From assembly GCA_010645155.1 (NCBI GenBank), contig CM021320.1, forward strand, positions 8,766,182 through 8,830,181: a DNA stretch of 64,000 nt. Reading direction: 5' to 3'. The translations under genes and the position numbers were made by a program. Under the pieces are notes generated by a model, which was not told where the DNA came from, searched no databases, and saw only the letters and a program-made list of their open reading frames with translations. The DNA comes from Tigriopus japonicus. Its lineage: Eukaryota > Arthropoda > Copepoda > Harpacticoida > Harpacticidae. This document shows positions 42,590 to 57,500 of the stretch, piece by piece. Numbering within the stretch: position 1 is the first letter of the stretch; the number at the start of each line of letters is the position of its first letter.

Positions 42590-45500
42590 TTTTCGAGTGT
42601 TTTGCCAAATTTCAACATCCCAAAACGCCGAACAACGACAAGAAAACAATGATTATCAAACAGTATTCGCCTGATTTGGAAGAGGGCGAGGATGACTTCC
42701 AATCTTTGCCTCATTTGGCCTCACATCTGTCCCTGAGTGTTCATCACCAAGATATTAACTCCGATCAACCGTGTAGTTTACCATCCACTCCGCACGGGAG
42801 CAGCACCGGTACTACTACCCTTAGAAAGAGGCTGTATAAGCCTCATCCTCCTCAAAAACCTCGATTCCTTCTCAGTCAGGTATGAAGCAAGCTGCGACAT
42901 TTCTGGTTGAGGTTTGAATTCCAATGCATGCAATAAATCACAATAGCTCACATAACATCTTGGGTGTTTGTCTCTAGTAAAGTTTAAGAATGATACTAAG
43001 TAGCTTCTACAAGTCACATCTCCAAATCAAGTTTGTCGACACTCTCTTCGGTTACCATTCTGTAATCCTCCAACAATCTCGAAATGTTTACACTCCCAGA
43101 AAGAAATTGCCATCAAAAGAGACCTTGCAATTTCATCAGTTACGAAAATGAGGTTTTTGGGACTTCCTCCTGGGTTCCAAGAAGTATGAAGTCCATAGGA
43201 ATGCACCAGCTTCGGGATTAGAATTGGGCGGGAAAAGCGATCTGGTTGTCTAAGCACATTATGGTACCTCCTAGGGATCTTGTAACACATCCCACTTCTC
43301 AGTCACCTGCTCTGATTTGTTTGCTTTCTCTCTTCAAACGGAAAGAGCCAGAACCACTTGTCTCTGATGCAAGGTCCTGAGGATGAGACAAACAAGTCCT
43401 TTTTGATCTTCTGGTTAAATTTGTGAAAATCCATCCTAAGATGGAAAGTACGTGTAGGGAAATGAATTCCCTTGGGAGGGTGTTGTTTCAGCAGGTCTTA
43501 GAAATACTCTCTCTGGTCCTCACAAAGGGAATTAACGGTCGGGAGGAACGAGAAAATAACCCCCATAAATTTGAGAACGACTTCAGCTCACATTAAAGCT
43601 ATGAAGGCGAAGAATATGGTTGGTACAACACGTTCCCATCTCATTCGGCTCTCAAAATGGAACAAAGAAACACCATGAATATGGCTTTTGGTTCTGAGAA
43701 GAACCCAATTAGATAGTAACCTCGAGTACCTTGCCAGGTTCTACTTGGTTGATAAGTGATTGTTATTTACACATGTACCTTGAGAATTCCATTATAATGG
43801 AAGCATATTCTAGCGAGGTCAGAGAGGAAACAGATAAACGAGATTCATCCTCGTGTAACAGGTGGACTCTGGAAATGCACTCTTTACCGGTCCATTTTTC
43901 TTGCATCATCATCAACAACATTATTAGTATTAAACGACATGAACAAAACGTGGAACAACCGTTGGGATAAAACCCATGAGCTGGTTGTTGGCCACCAAAT
44001 TTCCCATGGGTCTGTATTTGAGTTTGTGGGTCGTCTGGGATCACCCGTTAATGTTCCTTTTTTCAGAAGTATGTACTTTTTAGGGAAGCCACTTAACTGG
44101 ATTGCCTGAAACGACAACAATACAAACATAACGTGAAGGTGGCAAAATTTGAAGATTTTAATGGCCATACCAAATTTCACGTCAGAAGATAACTTTTAAT
44201 TGAGACACCTCAAATGTTTTCCCAAAAATCCATCACGAGCAGAAAAAAAACCTTTGGACATCTGTAACGTTTCTTGCGAGACGATCTCGAGTCACTTGAT
44301 TTACTACTGTCCACGTTAAAAATTTCGTTTCACGTCGCTAAGTCGATTTGTGTCACATTTCGCACAAAATTAAGACGTTCACCGAGATCAACACAAAAGA
44401 GTGAGACAATTCGTTTTGGTCAGAAAAGTTCACACCATTAAGATGTTCTTGCTTCCATTTCTCTCCATTGTCACCCACCTCAAAAGTTTCTGTATTCTCG
44501 TTTAGACTCATCTTCAAATTGATCACTGGCTCCACAGTACAATCCTTTCCCATTGTTTCGCAAAGAAATACTTTCCCAAATGGAAACAACAACACTATTC
44601 AACCACCGTTCCGTCTCCATTTCCTCAGCAATAAAGCGAGATCGCATTTGGAGGCCCAACCAAATTACCTTTACCTCGAGCACGTGGCCTTATTGTTGAT
44701 GTTAAGCCCATGTGGAGTATTCACAGTACACATCCAAGGAGATACCGATCTTGCCTATTCAAGCGAACAATTTGTATAGATCCCCCTCGTCTTGGTGAAA
44801 TAATTGAAAACGGTGTCTGTTCTTATGGTCTTGAGGCATTGAGACGAATTGTTGGGGTTGATGAAAAACTGTGCATTGATCACATTTTCTGTTGTCTTAT
44901 AAGTTTTGGGAACTGTTTGAGAGGTGATATCCGATCGGTAAGGACCTTGAGAACTCACTCAAAGTCGATCAGAAGGCTACAAATCGAACCAATGTCCGGC
45001 CACCATCTCGGATTGGAATTTAAATTCTATAGGGGAGCAAATTAGGTTCACTTTCTCTCGCCTGATTTCAAACTTGAAGGTCCACTTGAGATGGGATCTT
45101 TCGATTCGTCATTGTGTTTCTCGAAGACATGGCACAACTTTCCATTCATGGCTTTTTTTTACTGTAGTGATTCAACATAAGATCTGATGCCGATGTGATA
45201 GTGCTCATCTTTCGGTCTCAGCATGAAAAGGCTTTGAGAGAGATGGGATTATCACCAGTGGACTCGCAGATTAAATGAGATTCTTCTTGGGACGGATTTA
45301 GCTCGAGGTTCGCAAGAATTTGAGATCGCTTGAGATTGGCGAAACGGTCGAGCAAAACGATTGAGGGTCGCAAAACTTGGAATTGAAAGTGATCGCTGAG
45401 AAAACCTTATAACTTGAGAGGCTAAGCAGAATTGAAAGGATTCTTGTCTGGGTTGGCCATTTCATTGCGATTTATCTTCTTCCTCTCTGGTAGCATTGCC

Positions 45501-48500
45501 GTCGTTTCCAAGACGTGCTTCTCCATTTTTGATGACGATCAATCGGGCTCTTATCAATAATAGCTAAACCAAGAATCGAATTCTCAACTCCAACATCTGA
45601 CTTGCAATCCATTTGGTTCCCTTAATTCTACCAATGGTAGGCTCTTTATCTAGCGTTTTGCTCTCTTATCGAACCATATACAAATGCCAGAACAGGCTTT
45701 CAATTGGACCTACAATCAACATCCGCATTTCTATGGAACTGATCCATACCTAATAATCATGCTCATACGGGCCAAACAATGGGGTTTCTTTGTCAGGCTA
45801 AGATAAAAGTAAAGTAGAAACCCTCTCGAAACCAGAAATCTCTGAGGAGCATGAGTACTGCCATTAATTGCTATGACGGAAAAACTAACAACCACCCGTT
45901 CCACAGTCATGTGGTACGTCTAGGTTGGATCATTTTTGTCTGGAGTACACGAGTCTCTCATGGAAATTGAAGTGGAAGTTGTAGAGATATGTCTTGTTGG
46001 GCTAATATGCATAATTGATTCTAATCCACATAGGTCGAGTCAGAGAAGGCGGCTTTGGAAAATCCAAGACTTTGGCCAAAGAGTCCTTTTTTCTGGTATT
46101 CCTTGTGGCGACGGATAAATTGGGAAAAGGTTTCTTTGTTGTTCGATCGTGGAATGAAAAAAACGTGTCGTCAAGAGCTTTTGTGTCCCAAAGAGGAATA
46201 ACCAAAGGTCTCCCTGTTCCAGTTTTTTATTCTCTTTTCTTTCTCCATGATCCAAAAGTGAGTGGTGAGTAGGGTTAGGAAAACAAGTTGGAACCAACAT
46301 CACAAAAGTTTGTAGAACCGGGTCACCAACAAGAGCGCCCTGTTCCTCTTGATTACTTAGTCGTTAAAAAGTTCAAAAGGTGCATGGAATACTACAAGAG
46401 GATGTTTATTGTGCTCTTTTTCCAGCCATGGCACAAAGTATGGGCTCATTGAACAAGTATTATTACATCTTGCTTTGCTTGTGCTCATTTCTGGTCGTCG
46501 CCAAATCGTTTCCAAATTGGCTTAGTTCCTGTCCCCGAAGCGGAACAATGAAAGAAGTTTCCAAGTCAACAAGAAAATAGATAGAGTTGATTAGCACCAC
46601 ACTCAACCAACATTGAATGTCAAACTGTTTATTACCTTCTTTTACCTTGATTGGGCATGATTTCTATTCTCTTTTTCAAAATGAATTAAAATCGGGAACA
46701 CTGAGATAAATGTTATAAAATTCATATTCAATGATTGGCAAATAGTTTAGCGGGAAAGTTCACTCCAATAGGTTCAGTTTAATAAGTCACGTCTGTTTTT
46801 GGTCGAATTTGGTCTGGATGGAAAGAGCTTCCAATTTTTCAATCCATCACTTTTTCTAATTCATCACTCCAATTTTCTAATATGTTGACACATGACTGTG
46901 ACGAACGAGAATCTGTGAACACAGAAATTGACAAGAAAACACGATTATCTCAAAGCAAGATGAGTGATATATTATCATTTGACGTTTCAGCGCCCTCATT
47001 CATTGTTTTTCTTCAAAATTTGCTTTCTTTTCCTCAACAATAGCACACATGATGCCTCAACCTAGATCACTACATTTTATGTATTTTTTTATGTAATAAA
47101 GTTCGCAAGTGATCAATACTGTTGGTGGGATTGTCATTGATTTTTCTTGACTGTCTGAGTACATAATCCAATGAAGAACAGCTCCATCCATTTTGGCCTC
47201 TGAAACAAAGTACAAACTTGGGTTTCATCCATAGCCTCGAGGGAGCTCATTCTTCATCATTTATGAGCAGCATACCAATGCTAAAAAAAACTTTTGTGTT
47301 GATATGATGTCCAATTTCATTTGGAAGGCTCTCTGGATTTCATGCACACAGACGTAAAAGGCTTTGATTAAGGCTCTTAATTCTTGAAAGCAACTCGCAC
47401 TCTCAGTGTGTCGTTTGATGGTCTGAAAACTCACTTTGAGGTTCTAAAATGCCTCCCATTGTTATGTTATTGGGTTCCCCATTGGATGTTTTAGAATGAT
47501 GCGGATTCTTTGGAGTTCTTCCGAAGCCGCTATTCGTTCGTTCTCGCAACTACTGTTATGTATTCTTGTATTAGCAATATATGCGGTTGATGTCGGGACA
47601 TTGCATTCCGGATTATGGAGCACTTCCCTCAGGATGCTCACAATGTTGTACGTGCAACTCATATGAGTGTGGCAAAGCTCCTTTTTCTTCTTCTGATATG
47701 TTGAAGGTTTTACAAGGAGCTCTGAAACCTCGAATGGCATTCTGAGTTCCCTTTACATACATGCATAGCGGTTTGTGAAAATTTCGACCCTCGTTTCAAT
47801 GGAAAGGAAATTACCTCCATCCTTTCTTTTTCTGTGTTTCCCTCTCTCATCTCCTTTGCGGAATTGGAGCAAAGCATTCTTGAGCTTGAATGCTAAATAC
47901 TCTATGGTTGAGTTTTATTCCAGGAAGTCGTCTTTCAGGAATATAATTCACCAGGGTACCGGAATCCTTTCGGGCGGCCTAAGAGCTCTAAAAGTATTTT
48001 GACGAACAAAAGCCATTCCAAATTCCCAATTCTTGAGGCCCTTGCTCAGCAGACTCAAATAGACGAATTAGGAAGAGGGAATCTAAGTCAAAGTGTCTTT
48101 TAAGTTGAAGAAAAAGGGTACTGAGGGCCCTTTGAAAATGTCAATGTCACAAAAGCACTCGAAGCTCGTGGCTTTGAATTTAGCTGAGGGTCTTGTTTCC
48201 GAGCATAACAATGGGACACATCCGAATTCCTTCAAATGGGAAGTAATTGATCATGGTGGTAAGGTGGCTGGCAGGGTCAATTAGATTTCCATTGACAAGG
48301 TAAATTGGCAGACCGACCGTCTTGAAGACAATTGTTTTGCCCCTATCTACCTAGTATGTGTGCGTTTGGCGGTGATCCTATTTTGTTTCTTCAGTGAGAG
48401 ACCGTTCAGGGCTAAAGAGGCATTCTACAAAGTCATTGAAAAAATCCTCCATTCATTCCCACCATTCCAAAGCCCCCTAGGCATGATGGCAAAGGGAGCA

Positions 48501-51500
48501 GGGAAAAAGGGAGGCAAACAAGCAAGGTCTTCTTCTTCCTCGGATTCTCTGAAAGTTCTTCATCTTCCGCCATGACGTTTGTACAACTAACTCAACAGGG
48601 TCGTCCGACTGTTTCAGTTTGCCACGAGGTCATCTTCAACAACAAAACTATAACGACGTACAATTTCAGTTTGGCTTGAACGATATTTGAGGAAGATCAC
48701 CGTGTGGGTCCTTCTTGGGTGAATAAGCACTTTTGCTGGCGTTATTCTGGAGCCACGGCGTCTGTGGGAGGGATTTACTTTACACCCTTTACGGATGATT
48801 CATTAGCGTTGATTGGAGCCCAGATTTTCAATTAAAAGCATGAAATAGTGTTCTGCAACCAACCGTTTCGGAGCTTTTTGGGGAAAACAATCATGGAAGC
48901 GATTATTTTTCAAGTCTAGTTTTTGGCAAGTGCTCGTTCGTGTCTCAGCCATCTTGTGAATAAAACTTTGTGTTGGCAAACCACATATTCAAATCTTTGT
49001 AATTCTACGTTCCTCAAAGTTCTTTTTGCATTTTTCAAAATTTACTCTATAGTTTGCCTGCAATATTGCCTTAAATATGGATTGGCACCAAATGACACAT
49101 CTCGGGTCAAATAAGTTTTGACACGAGCTGATTAACAAGTTTGGCCTACTGTTTTAACATGTCCTGTATTTTTACGAATTTGTCATTTTGCGCTCTTACA
49201 AAAAGCGCCTTATTCCTGTGTTTCAAACCTTTAATAACAATTGTCACTGTGCCATTTTTTATTCCTTTTCTATTTCAATTAACTAGAAGTATTATTTTTC
49301 CACCTTGAAAAAAAGATCCCATCCCTATTGATGATTGACAGACGGCAACACACCAAAAACCACTTCTATTATGAAGCTGTGCGAAGCCTGTGAAAGAATC
49401 GCACCAGGATTTGATGCTGACGTGAGGCTGACTCCTTAATCCTCATAAATCCTCAGTTCAGATTTGCTCCCATCAAAATCAAGAAGTGATTAAGACGCAT
49501 TGATGAGAATCTACCACGTGGTCGACGTCCTCCTCCTCATCTTCCTTCACCTCCTCTTCAAAGAAGATCCCCTTCCACGATCACCAATTCACGAAGGTGG
49601 GAGTAGCTAATAGAATCCTGAGTTGGAACTCGGATGAGAACTGGAGAATGTGCGGAATTTTTTGATTTGCATACCATAAACACATGCCCATAGTATACAT
49701 ACAAAGTACTACGTAGTGTATTGTGTCCGAAGGCTCGAAGAGGAGTTGGAGGGGGGTCTGAAAACGGTTAATCTTCATATGCGTTGGCATCATATCTTGG
49801 TTTTTATAGGCTCAATTGGCTTCATTTGGTGGGAATCACAATGCAGATTGTCGGTACTTAGCTCACTCCTTTCGTGACAAGCATGACTCTCATCCTTTAT
49901 TTAAGTGGCTATTCATTGAGACACATCTGGATGTTCAGAGGGATGCTATTCCAGTACTTAACATTAATTGATCCACGAGGAGTATTTACTTCGCCAATTG
50001 GATAAAAATGACTGTGTTCAAACCAATTATTTCCATTCCCATGGCAAATTGGGAGGTCTAAGGAAGAGTATTCTTAGAAAACAAGACGACACGAATCACG
50101 TCAGAGGTCTCAAGATCAGAAAATATCGTTGCGTCCTTCAAAAGAGGTGTGTATGTAGTACCTTGTACAAACACAACCTCGGCAAGTGGCATGCATCGAC
50201 GATCTTAATCTCATTTGCATGTTAAACGGGGATGAAGATGTGTCCGATAAGAAATGTTCGTATGATCCACGAACACTTGTCCATTTCGTACGTACTGGTA
50301 TTGCATTGCATATGGAAAGGTTCGAAAATATTATCACTCCGTGAGGAGACGAAATGATAACAATGACTTGTATTGCATCAATTCCGAAGCCGCACAGAGG
50401 TTAGTTGGCACAAAAGTTTACGTATAAAGGAAATCGGATGGCATTTCTGAAGTGAAATGGGCCTCGCTCGTTCGAATTAGAACGGAAGTTTCAACCCAAG
50501 AATGCATTCGTGGTGGATGACTCAAATATTTTTGACTCTGGGTGGGTCTTTCAACTTTGAATCGTACTGGTGGTTAATGTTAAGACGACGAACCGAGACA
50601 AAATCTTGGAAATTGAAGCATGAAATGGCACAGAAAATCTGGTTAAAAAGCACGTAGCATGCTTCGATACAAGATAGACATGGAATATGGTTTGATACAA
50701 GATATACGTACGTATGGTCAAACATGTGGGCATTTACAAAATTCTCTTTTAAAGGCTCTCATTATTTTGAGTTGTATAAGCGCATGTTTAATGCGCTTAT
50801 ATACCTCATTAAACATAAAATGAATATCCCACTGTTTTCTACTGTTGTTAGATTGGATTTTCTAATTGTCAACTCTAGTTTCCAGATGCATGATAGGTTC
50901 AAATTGAAGCCAACACATAAGATGTGTCTCCAACAATCATGGACATTCAATATTTCGATATTGTTGAGTGCTAGTACTACTTGAGAGACATTCTCCATTC
51001 AAATTATGCTTAATTACTTGTCAGTTCCAAAACCCCATATATTGTACTACAAACGTAGAAAATGATTTACTGGTTCATTTCAGGGTTGCTTTTACAATGA
51101 AGTTTCGTCACGAAAGGACTAATATTAGAATCTTCGACTATGAGGCGTTTGTTCAGATTGTTTGGGTTTTGAAAAATCTCGCAACCTTTTGACTAGTAAA
51201 GTGCTTACAAAAAGCCAAAGGAGATCGTAATAACTTGAATATTTCTTAAATCCTTTAATTTTTTGCACAACTATGTCAAAACTATTCCACTTTCACAATC
51301 ACAAAGGGCAAAATATAATATGGGATGGCAAATGTTGGTTTTGGAGAGTTTTGTATTGATATTGAATCAACTCGGTTTTCTCCAATTGATTAACCTAGTC
51401 AACAAGTGCGACTCCTTACGAGAAATAGACATCGCCAAGAATACCACATTCGAAGTAGGAACATTGGATTTTATGATAAGGAAAATGAACTTTGTCTCTG

Positions 51501-54500
51501 AGACAAAAGGTTTTCCGGATATTTCTTACGCTCTCTGAAATAATTCACGGATATTGTGGCGAGAGAATTAAGGCATGCTTTTATTGGAACAAAATGCCGA
51601 CGCTTTTGTTAGGGTCCCAAGGGGAACAAAGTCGATTAGAGGGAACACATGCTTTTGAACCCAAACAGCCGAATATATTCCCACACCATCGTGGAAATGC
51701 AGGTTGGCTTTTGCAAATTTGATCATATGCCTCCTTTAACGATGACCATTGTGGGATAGAAATGCATTTAGCAAGTTTTACATTGGTGTTCGTTCGCTTT
51801 GGTGCTTGAACAACTAACGTTGAGCTCGTTAGAATTGCGAGTGAGCTCGAGCCCAAGGATTTGTGGACAATTACCATCAATTACTTGCTCTTGCAAATCG
51901 TCCATCCAAGTTCTACATGGAAAGTAACGTGTTTCCAAGTACCATGTGTATTTTGAGTCATATATAATTGCTGGCAACGAGATCCTAATGGCTGTCATCC
52001 AAGTGTCAGAATTTTGTTGCTTACTAATAACCATATCCCTTGAGCATGCACCTCAAAGCTACTATTGTACATTCCCTCAACTAAAACTTGGGTCTTTTAT
52101 GGAGAGTGTGTGCCTCGTTTAGAGTGTGGGAGAACTTGGTAAACTGACTTCTTCTAGGCTGTACAAACGGCAGAAGTGAATGATCGAATCTCATTACGCC
52201 ATTGTCGACTTGGACAACAACGTCTCAAGGAAAACGTTGCAGTAGAATGTGGTCGTCGCTTTTGTTGATAAAGAACTTGGAGAAAAGCCACATGGCTAAT
52301 AAATAAGAAGAAAGGCAAGATTATTCACCTCAAACGAACAACATATTTAGATCTGAACGTTTACAAAATAAAATTGGGCTGGACATGAATTTGACACTGA
52401 TGGTTGGGTCATAGTAAGATGCACTGAATCTCCAGGAGGCTAGCGACGAAAATTATGATTTCTTATATATATGAATATTATATGAAGATCGCATTGTTTT
52501 GGGTATAAGATCTTGCTTGGTTTGGTTTGACTACGTACTTCAACTTTCAGCTCAATCGAACGTCGGAGTAAAAAATCATGCCTTCTCAAATTTGTGTATT
52601 GAAGAAAGCATAGAATGAATGAGCTCGCCCTTTTGTAAAAGAAAAACAATTACAATAATGGGACATTTATTTTCAGTAGGATTTGCTCTGAGGTTATAAA
52701 GAAAATAAACTTTTGATTCCGACGTTTGATTGAGCTGAAACTTGACATACGAAGTCTAAGGTTTCCTTTGTAGAAAATCATTTACAAGTGCACTTGTTTG
52801 AATGTACGTTCCGGTACATTCGTACGACACAAAAAAATTGTGAAAGGATAATATGCTTCGTTATAAGTTTGTGTATTGGTATTCCGCTAGAATTTCTTAA
52901 TCTAATGGCCTCTAAGGTAGTTACTTTTCCCAATAAGTCCCTAGTGAGACAACAAGTTTGAAGGTCGTTAGGTTGAGAAAAATTGCTCTTGACTAGCATC
53001 CATCCTTGCCAATTTCAGAAGGAACCGTGGGAAATCTCCCGCAACTTGATACCCTCGTGCCTAACTAATCCATTCATTCATTGTATAATGATGCTACACT
53101 ATCTACCTCCTTTCTTGTAGTTGTCGCTACTGCAGGATATGTCAGATATTAATGTTTACAGCACTTTTCCCAAGCACTTTGTCGCTGAGCGTCGGATACT
53201 TGCATTTTGGTTTGAAGAACATCGATGGTGTGAGCATACCGCACACTTTACCTTCACCTTGAATTAGAAAGAAAAATAATTTCACACTCGATCAGCCCAA
53301 TTTTCCAAGTCCTCCATCACCTCCTCTTCAAAAATCGAGGAGCCAAATTGAAGAAAGTCAAGGCTTTGATAACATGTACATAACACCGTGTAAAGAGCAA
53401 ATGTATTGGGTCAAACGCGAGCATCAGACCGTAATCGGAGAGCATCGTTTCATTTGAGAATATGTCGATGAATGAGGATGCATTACATCACATTGATCAC
53501 GTGTATTAAATATACCAACTATACATTCGATCCAATGCGATGCAGAAGCAACAAATCTGTCAGTAGTGATTGCTTTTATGTTTACATAAGAAAAATGGCT
53601 TCAATCAATCAGAAAATAAAAATGCAAGTGGGTTCTTTTAAGGTTATGATTGTGGATCATCTTTTAATTACAAACTTCAAGTTAAGTGAATAATACCATT
53701 TTTCTTGCTATGAATGCAATTCAATGTCCAATATTTTTTGGTGTGTAACAAGGTTTTTGTTTATCGTTCCTAGTGCATAAGCCAGAATTAATGACTGTAT
53801 GTGGGAAAAAGGTTCGATTTGTGGATTTATGGCTTTTGAAAACTTCCTTTTGATTTTAAGCCTCAAAATCGATACCTTTTTGAATGGATGGATTTGGCTC
53901 GAGATGGCTCGTATTTTCACAGGTTATTGGTCTCAGATATTTCATATTTGGAAAATTTCGATTTTGATTCATAATCCGAATGATTCATATGTTCCCGGAA
54001 GACGTCGAATTGGCAACTAACTGATTCGCAAAACGCGATTGCATCCCAAGTAATATCACCTTTGTCAGTATAGCCGAAAATATGTGACTAATGTGTTCAC
54101 CTTCTTGCACTTCAATAAATCTCGTCATTTCCGACTTTCAAAGCAAGGCAAGGGGACATTCCGAGGCTCTTAAGAAAATAGGAATGTCGTTTAGCACTCG
54201 ACCAAGGCCGAAATATTGCTCCAAGACATCCGAAAGAACAGCTGGATTGATCTGGACACATTTGTTTGAAATCGAAGCAAGACTTGCCAAGTATGATAAT
54301 TGGAATCTCGCGTAACAAATCTTGGATAATGCAGAGATGATTAAATCATAAAACAATGGTCTTTGTGATGAGATTAGTACGTACATTTTTGAGAGTGTAT
54401 GACTCTTCTTGACTCTCGTAGAAGGTTGTATAAATTAAACTAGAATCGATAAATGGGATGATGTTTCATACTAAACACTTGCAGATCATTCTCACATTGT

Positions 54501-57500
54501 GCAGAAAAATTGCCAAAACTAAAAATGTCATTTGAGGGTTCCCATCAAGGCCAAAAGACGCGCAAGTAAAGTACCACCTTTAGTTTTTGTAACAAAGGAT
54601 TCGTAAATCAGATCCCTCTTGACGGAGGTAAGTTTTCCACCGGTGTTTCTTTAGTGCAGATTGGCCCTGTCATCCCAAGCCACAAAACATGTGTTTTACA
54701 ACCACACCATGACAACTTTTTTAGTGTCAAGTCGTTCATTCGAATTACGCAGCAGTGATGCCCAAATGGGTCCACTTTTGGCATGACTCGACGATTCAAC
54801 CGCAATCAAAGGTGATTTGAAACCACAAACAAAAGCAACTAATTAGTGCAAGAACCAACGTTCATTGATTCAAGTCAGTTTTTTTATAATCTCTAAAGCA
54901 CAACCGCCACCAAAACCATCTGATCTTGAGTGAGAATGGGAATTAGAGACGGTCATCTCGTCTGGTTGTACGGACACTGCCAAAGGGAATTAGCCAAACA
55001 TTCTTTGTTTCTATGCACAACTGTTGCTGATTGATAAATCCCTAACATGTCTTGTATTCCACGCGAGAACGAACCACTAATCGAAATAGTCACTGGTTTG
55101 ACTGGCATGAATCGCTCTAGTTAACGAATGAACGACAACGATCGATTGGAGATCATGACGATGAATGACTGTGGAGGCTGTGGAGATAAGGGCAGACATC
55201 AGAAACGCATCAAAATAAGGAGGTAAAGAAGAACTATTGACGGCCACAAAACCATTCAGCCATGGTTGCTTACAACAGTTATTCTCATTCTTTTGAACCT
55301 CCCCCCACCAACGTACATACGTACATAACCAACCACGAACAAGCACAAAGCGCAATCTCATTTGAATGAATTACGTTCCGCTTTTGGCATGAACCTCCTG
55401 TTTTCCCTCAATGTTGGGAACACAACAAATATTTGAACTCCCAGACTTGTAGAAAGGATGGCCAAAGGTGACCTACACAATTCGAATCGAGGTCCAAAGG
55501 CCCCCAAACCACTCGGCAGACCTTTGAACAAAGCTCGAAGCTAATCGTGGGGGCATCTCTGTCTGAGACAACTCTGTTGGTGGCCAAAAACTAGCCATAA
55601 TTGGACTGTCAAGTTCAACCTGGAAAGGAGTGAGCTCTAGAAAAGAGCCAATTTCCACGTACTGTGATGTAACGCATGAATACTGGTCAACCATACCCGA
55701 AAAACCATACGCCCTTGGGGTCGACCCAATAACAACAACAACCTCAGTAGCAAATTGAGCTTCCTCCTCCGTCGAATGGAGTCGTTCTTTGAAAAACATC
55801 CATAGATTAGAGAGGCGTGGAACAGGCTTGACATACAGGATCCAACCAAACTCCAAGGAGCGGATGATACGTTCGAGAAAGAGGGATGTCGATCACGAGT
55901 CTTGAGATAAGCCCGAGCATCCGTTCCTTGATGTTCTCCTCAACCGAAGGAGGGTCTCTCTCTTCTCTTCCACAAAGCCTAGAACTTGAACTTGAGCATA
56001 ATATTGCATACAAGGTCTGGGCACCTTGATCTTTCACTGTCTTGTTATACTCTTTATTGTATTGCAATTGTGTTCTTAAGATGGATTAAGAGAAGTAATA
56101 ACACTTGTTCGGAAGATTCGCTTTCAACAACGATCACGCTAATTCCATAAGTGCCGAGTTTTGGTGTTGACTATTGAAGCAGTGCATCTACAGGGTCAGC
56201 GGGCCAAATGTAGATTTTGCGGTTTTCAGTAAATAAAAACCGTGTCCGTTTCAGGTCTAATTGAGACTCATGGACTTCCTTTTTTGGTCGATCTTTAAAA
56301 TTAAGACTTGTTGGGATACTAAATAGTCCATTTGAACTCGAAACCCTGCCCTCCTCACCTTGAGGAAAAATGCAAGGCACTGTGTCAACTGTCCCAATCA
56401 TCTCATTGATGCCATGATTTTATTTTGTCCCAGGGGCTCCAATAGGGCCATGTACAAAACAACTTCTATTCAATATTACCTTGTGATTTCTACAATTAAA
56501 ATTTGAAAAAGATCTATCGAAAATTGCAAAATTATGATCGTTTCAAGGGGTCTACACTTGGTCAGCCAACCCTGTACTGTACTGTAGAAGGGTTTGTCGA
56601 GAAACTTCAGTCGAATGGCCAACTATGTCTCCTGTTTCACTCTGAGAAAACTATGGTTAGAGGGTTCAACAAAGTTTGTCCCCTAATGGTCCTCAACGTG
56701 GCCAAGTCTGATAAAAGTTGGCAAATTTTCACCCATCCAGGCTGACTAAATTTGGAAGACACACACTTGAGTGTTGTTGGCTCTTTTGGGGATGTCATTT
56801 CTGTTAAAGTGTAAGTGGAAACTCTAAGTGGCCGCCAACAAGATTTCTTCTGCTGTCTTCTTTGAAGACTTTGTTTGGCAATTCTAAACACGTTACATCA
56901 TTAGCCCAGCTTCCAATGGAGGCGATAAGCAGACTAAGAACCTCAACGTGATGGATTGTTTCATCTACATATGTACTACTTGACAAGGTAAAATCACGCA
57001 TGAATGCCTCAGATAACTCTCATTTCGACGTTCGTTCGAGCGTAAAAGAACGGAGAGAAAGAAAAAAAAATCGATTTCAAGATCGACATCCAAGTATGCA
57101 TTTGCATGTCTGCCTATTTGGAGTAATTGATTTCAAATCATAGCGGTTGCCAAATTTCAAGTTGTGGCTTCATGGTGGGATTGTGATTGTGACGATGAGA
57201 GTCATGTTGGTTGCAACTGGAACTGGAACCGCCTCACCTAATGAATGGTTTGAAGGAAGAAAAAATGAAACCACAAAAAGTTCGAACGACGCAAAACGTG
57301 GCCTATTCTTGTTTTAAATTCAACAATTGGGGCTTGAGGGAATTCAGAGTTGTTGAATGACATTCCTTATTATGGTGATTTGAGGGCGTTGAAAAAGGTT
57401 TTTTTTCCTAGTATGCCCGAGTTTATGAAAAGCAGTGTTGATCTACATATCAGTTAGTTTCCTATTCATCGTGGAAGCACTCAGATGAGTTGAGCAAACA

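Noticed and set aside
55473..55856. 127-codon minus-strand frame inside the first intron
   Set aside because: No motif, no splice context, and composition no better than neighbouring non-coding sequence.
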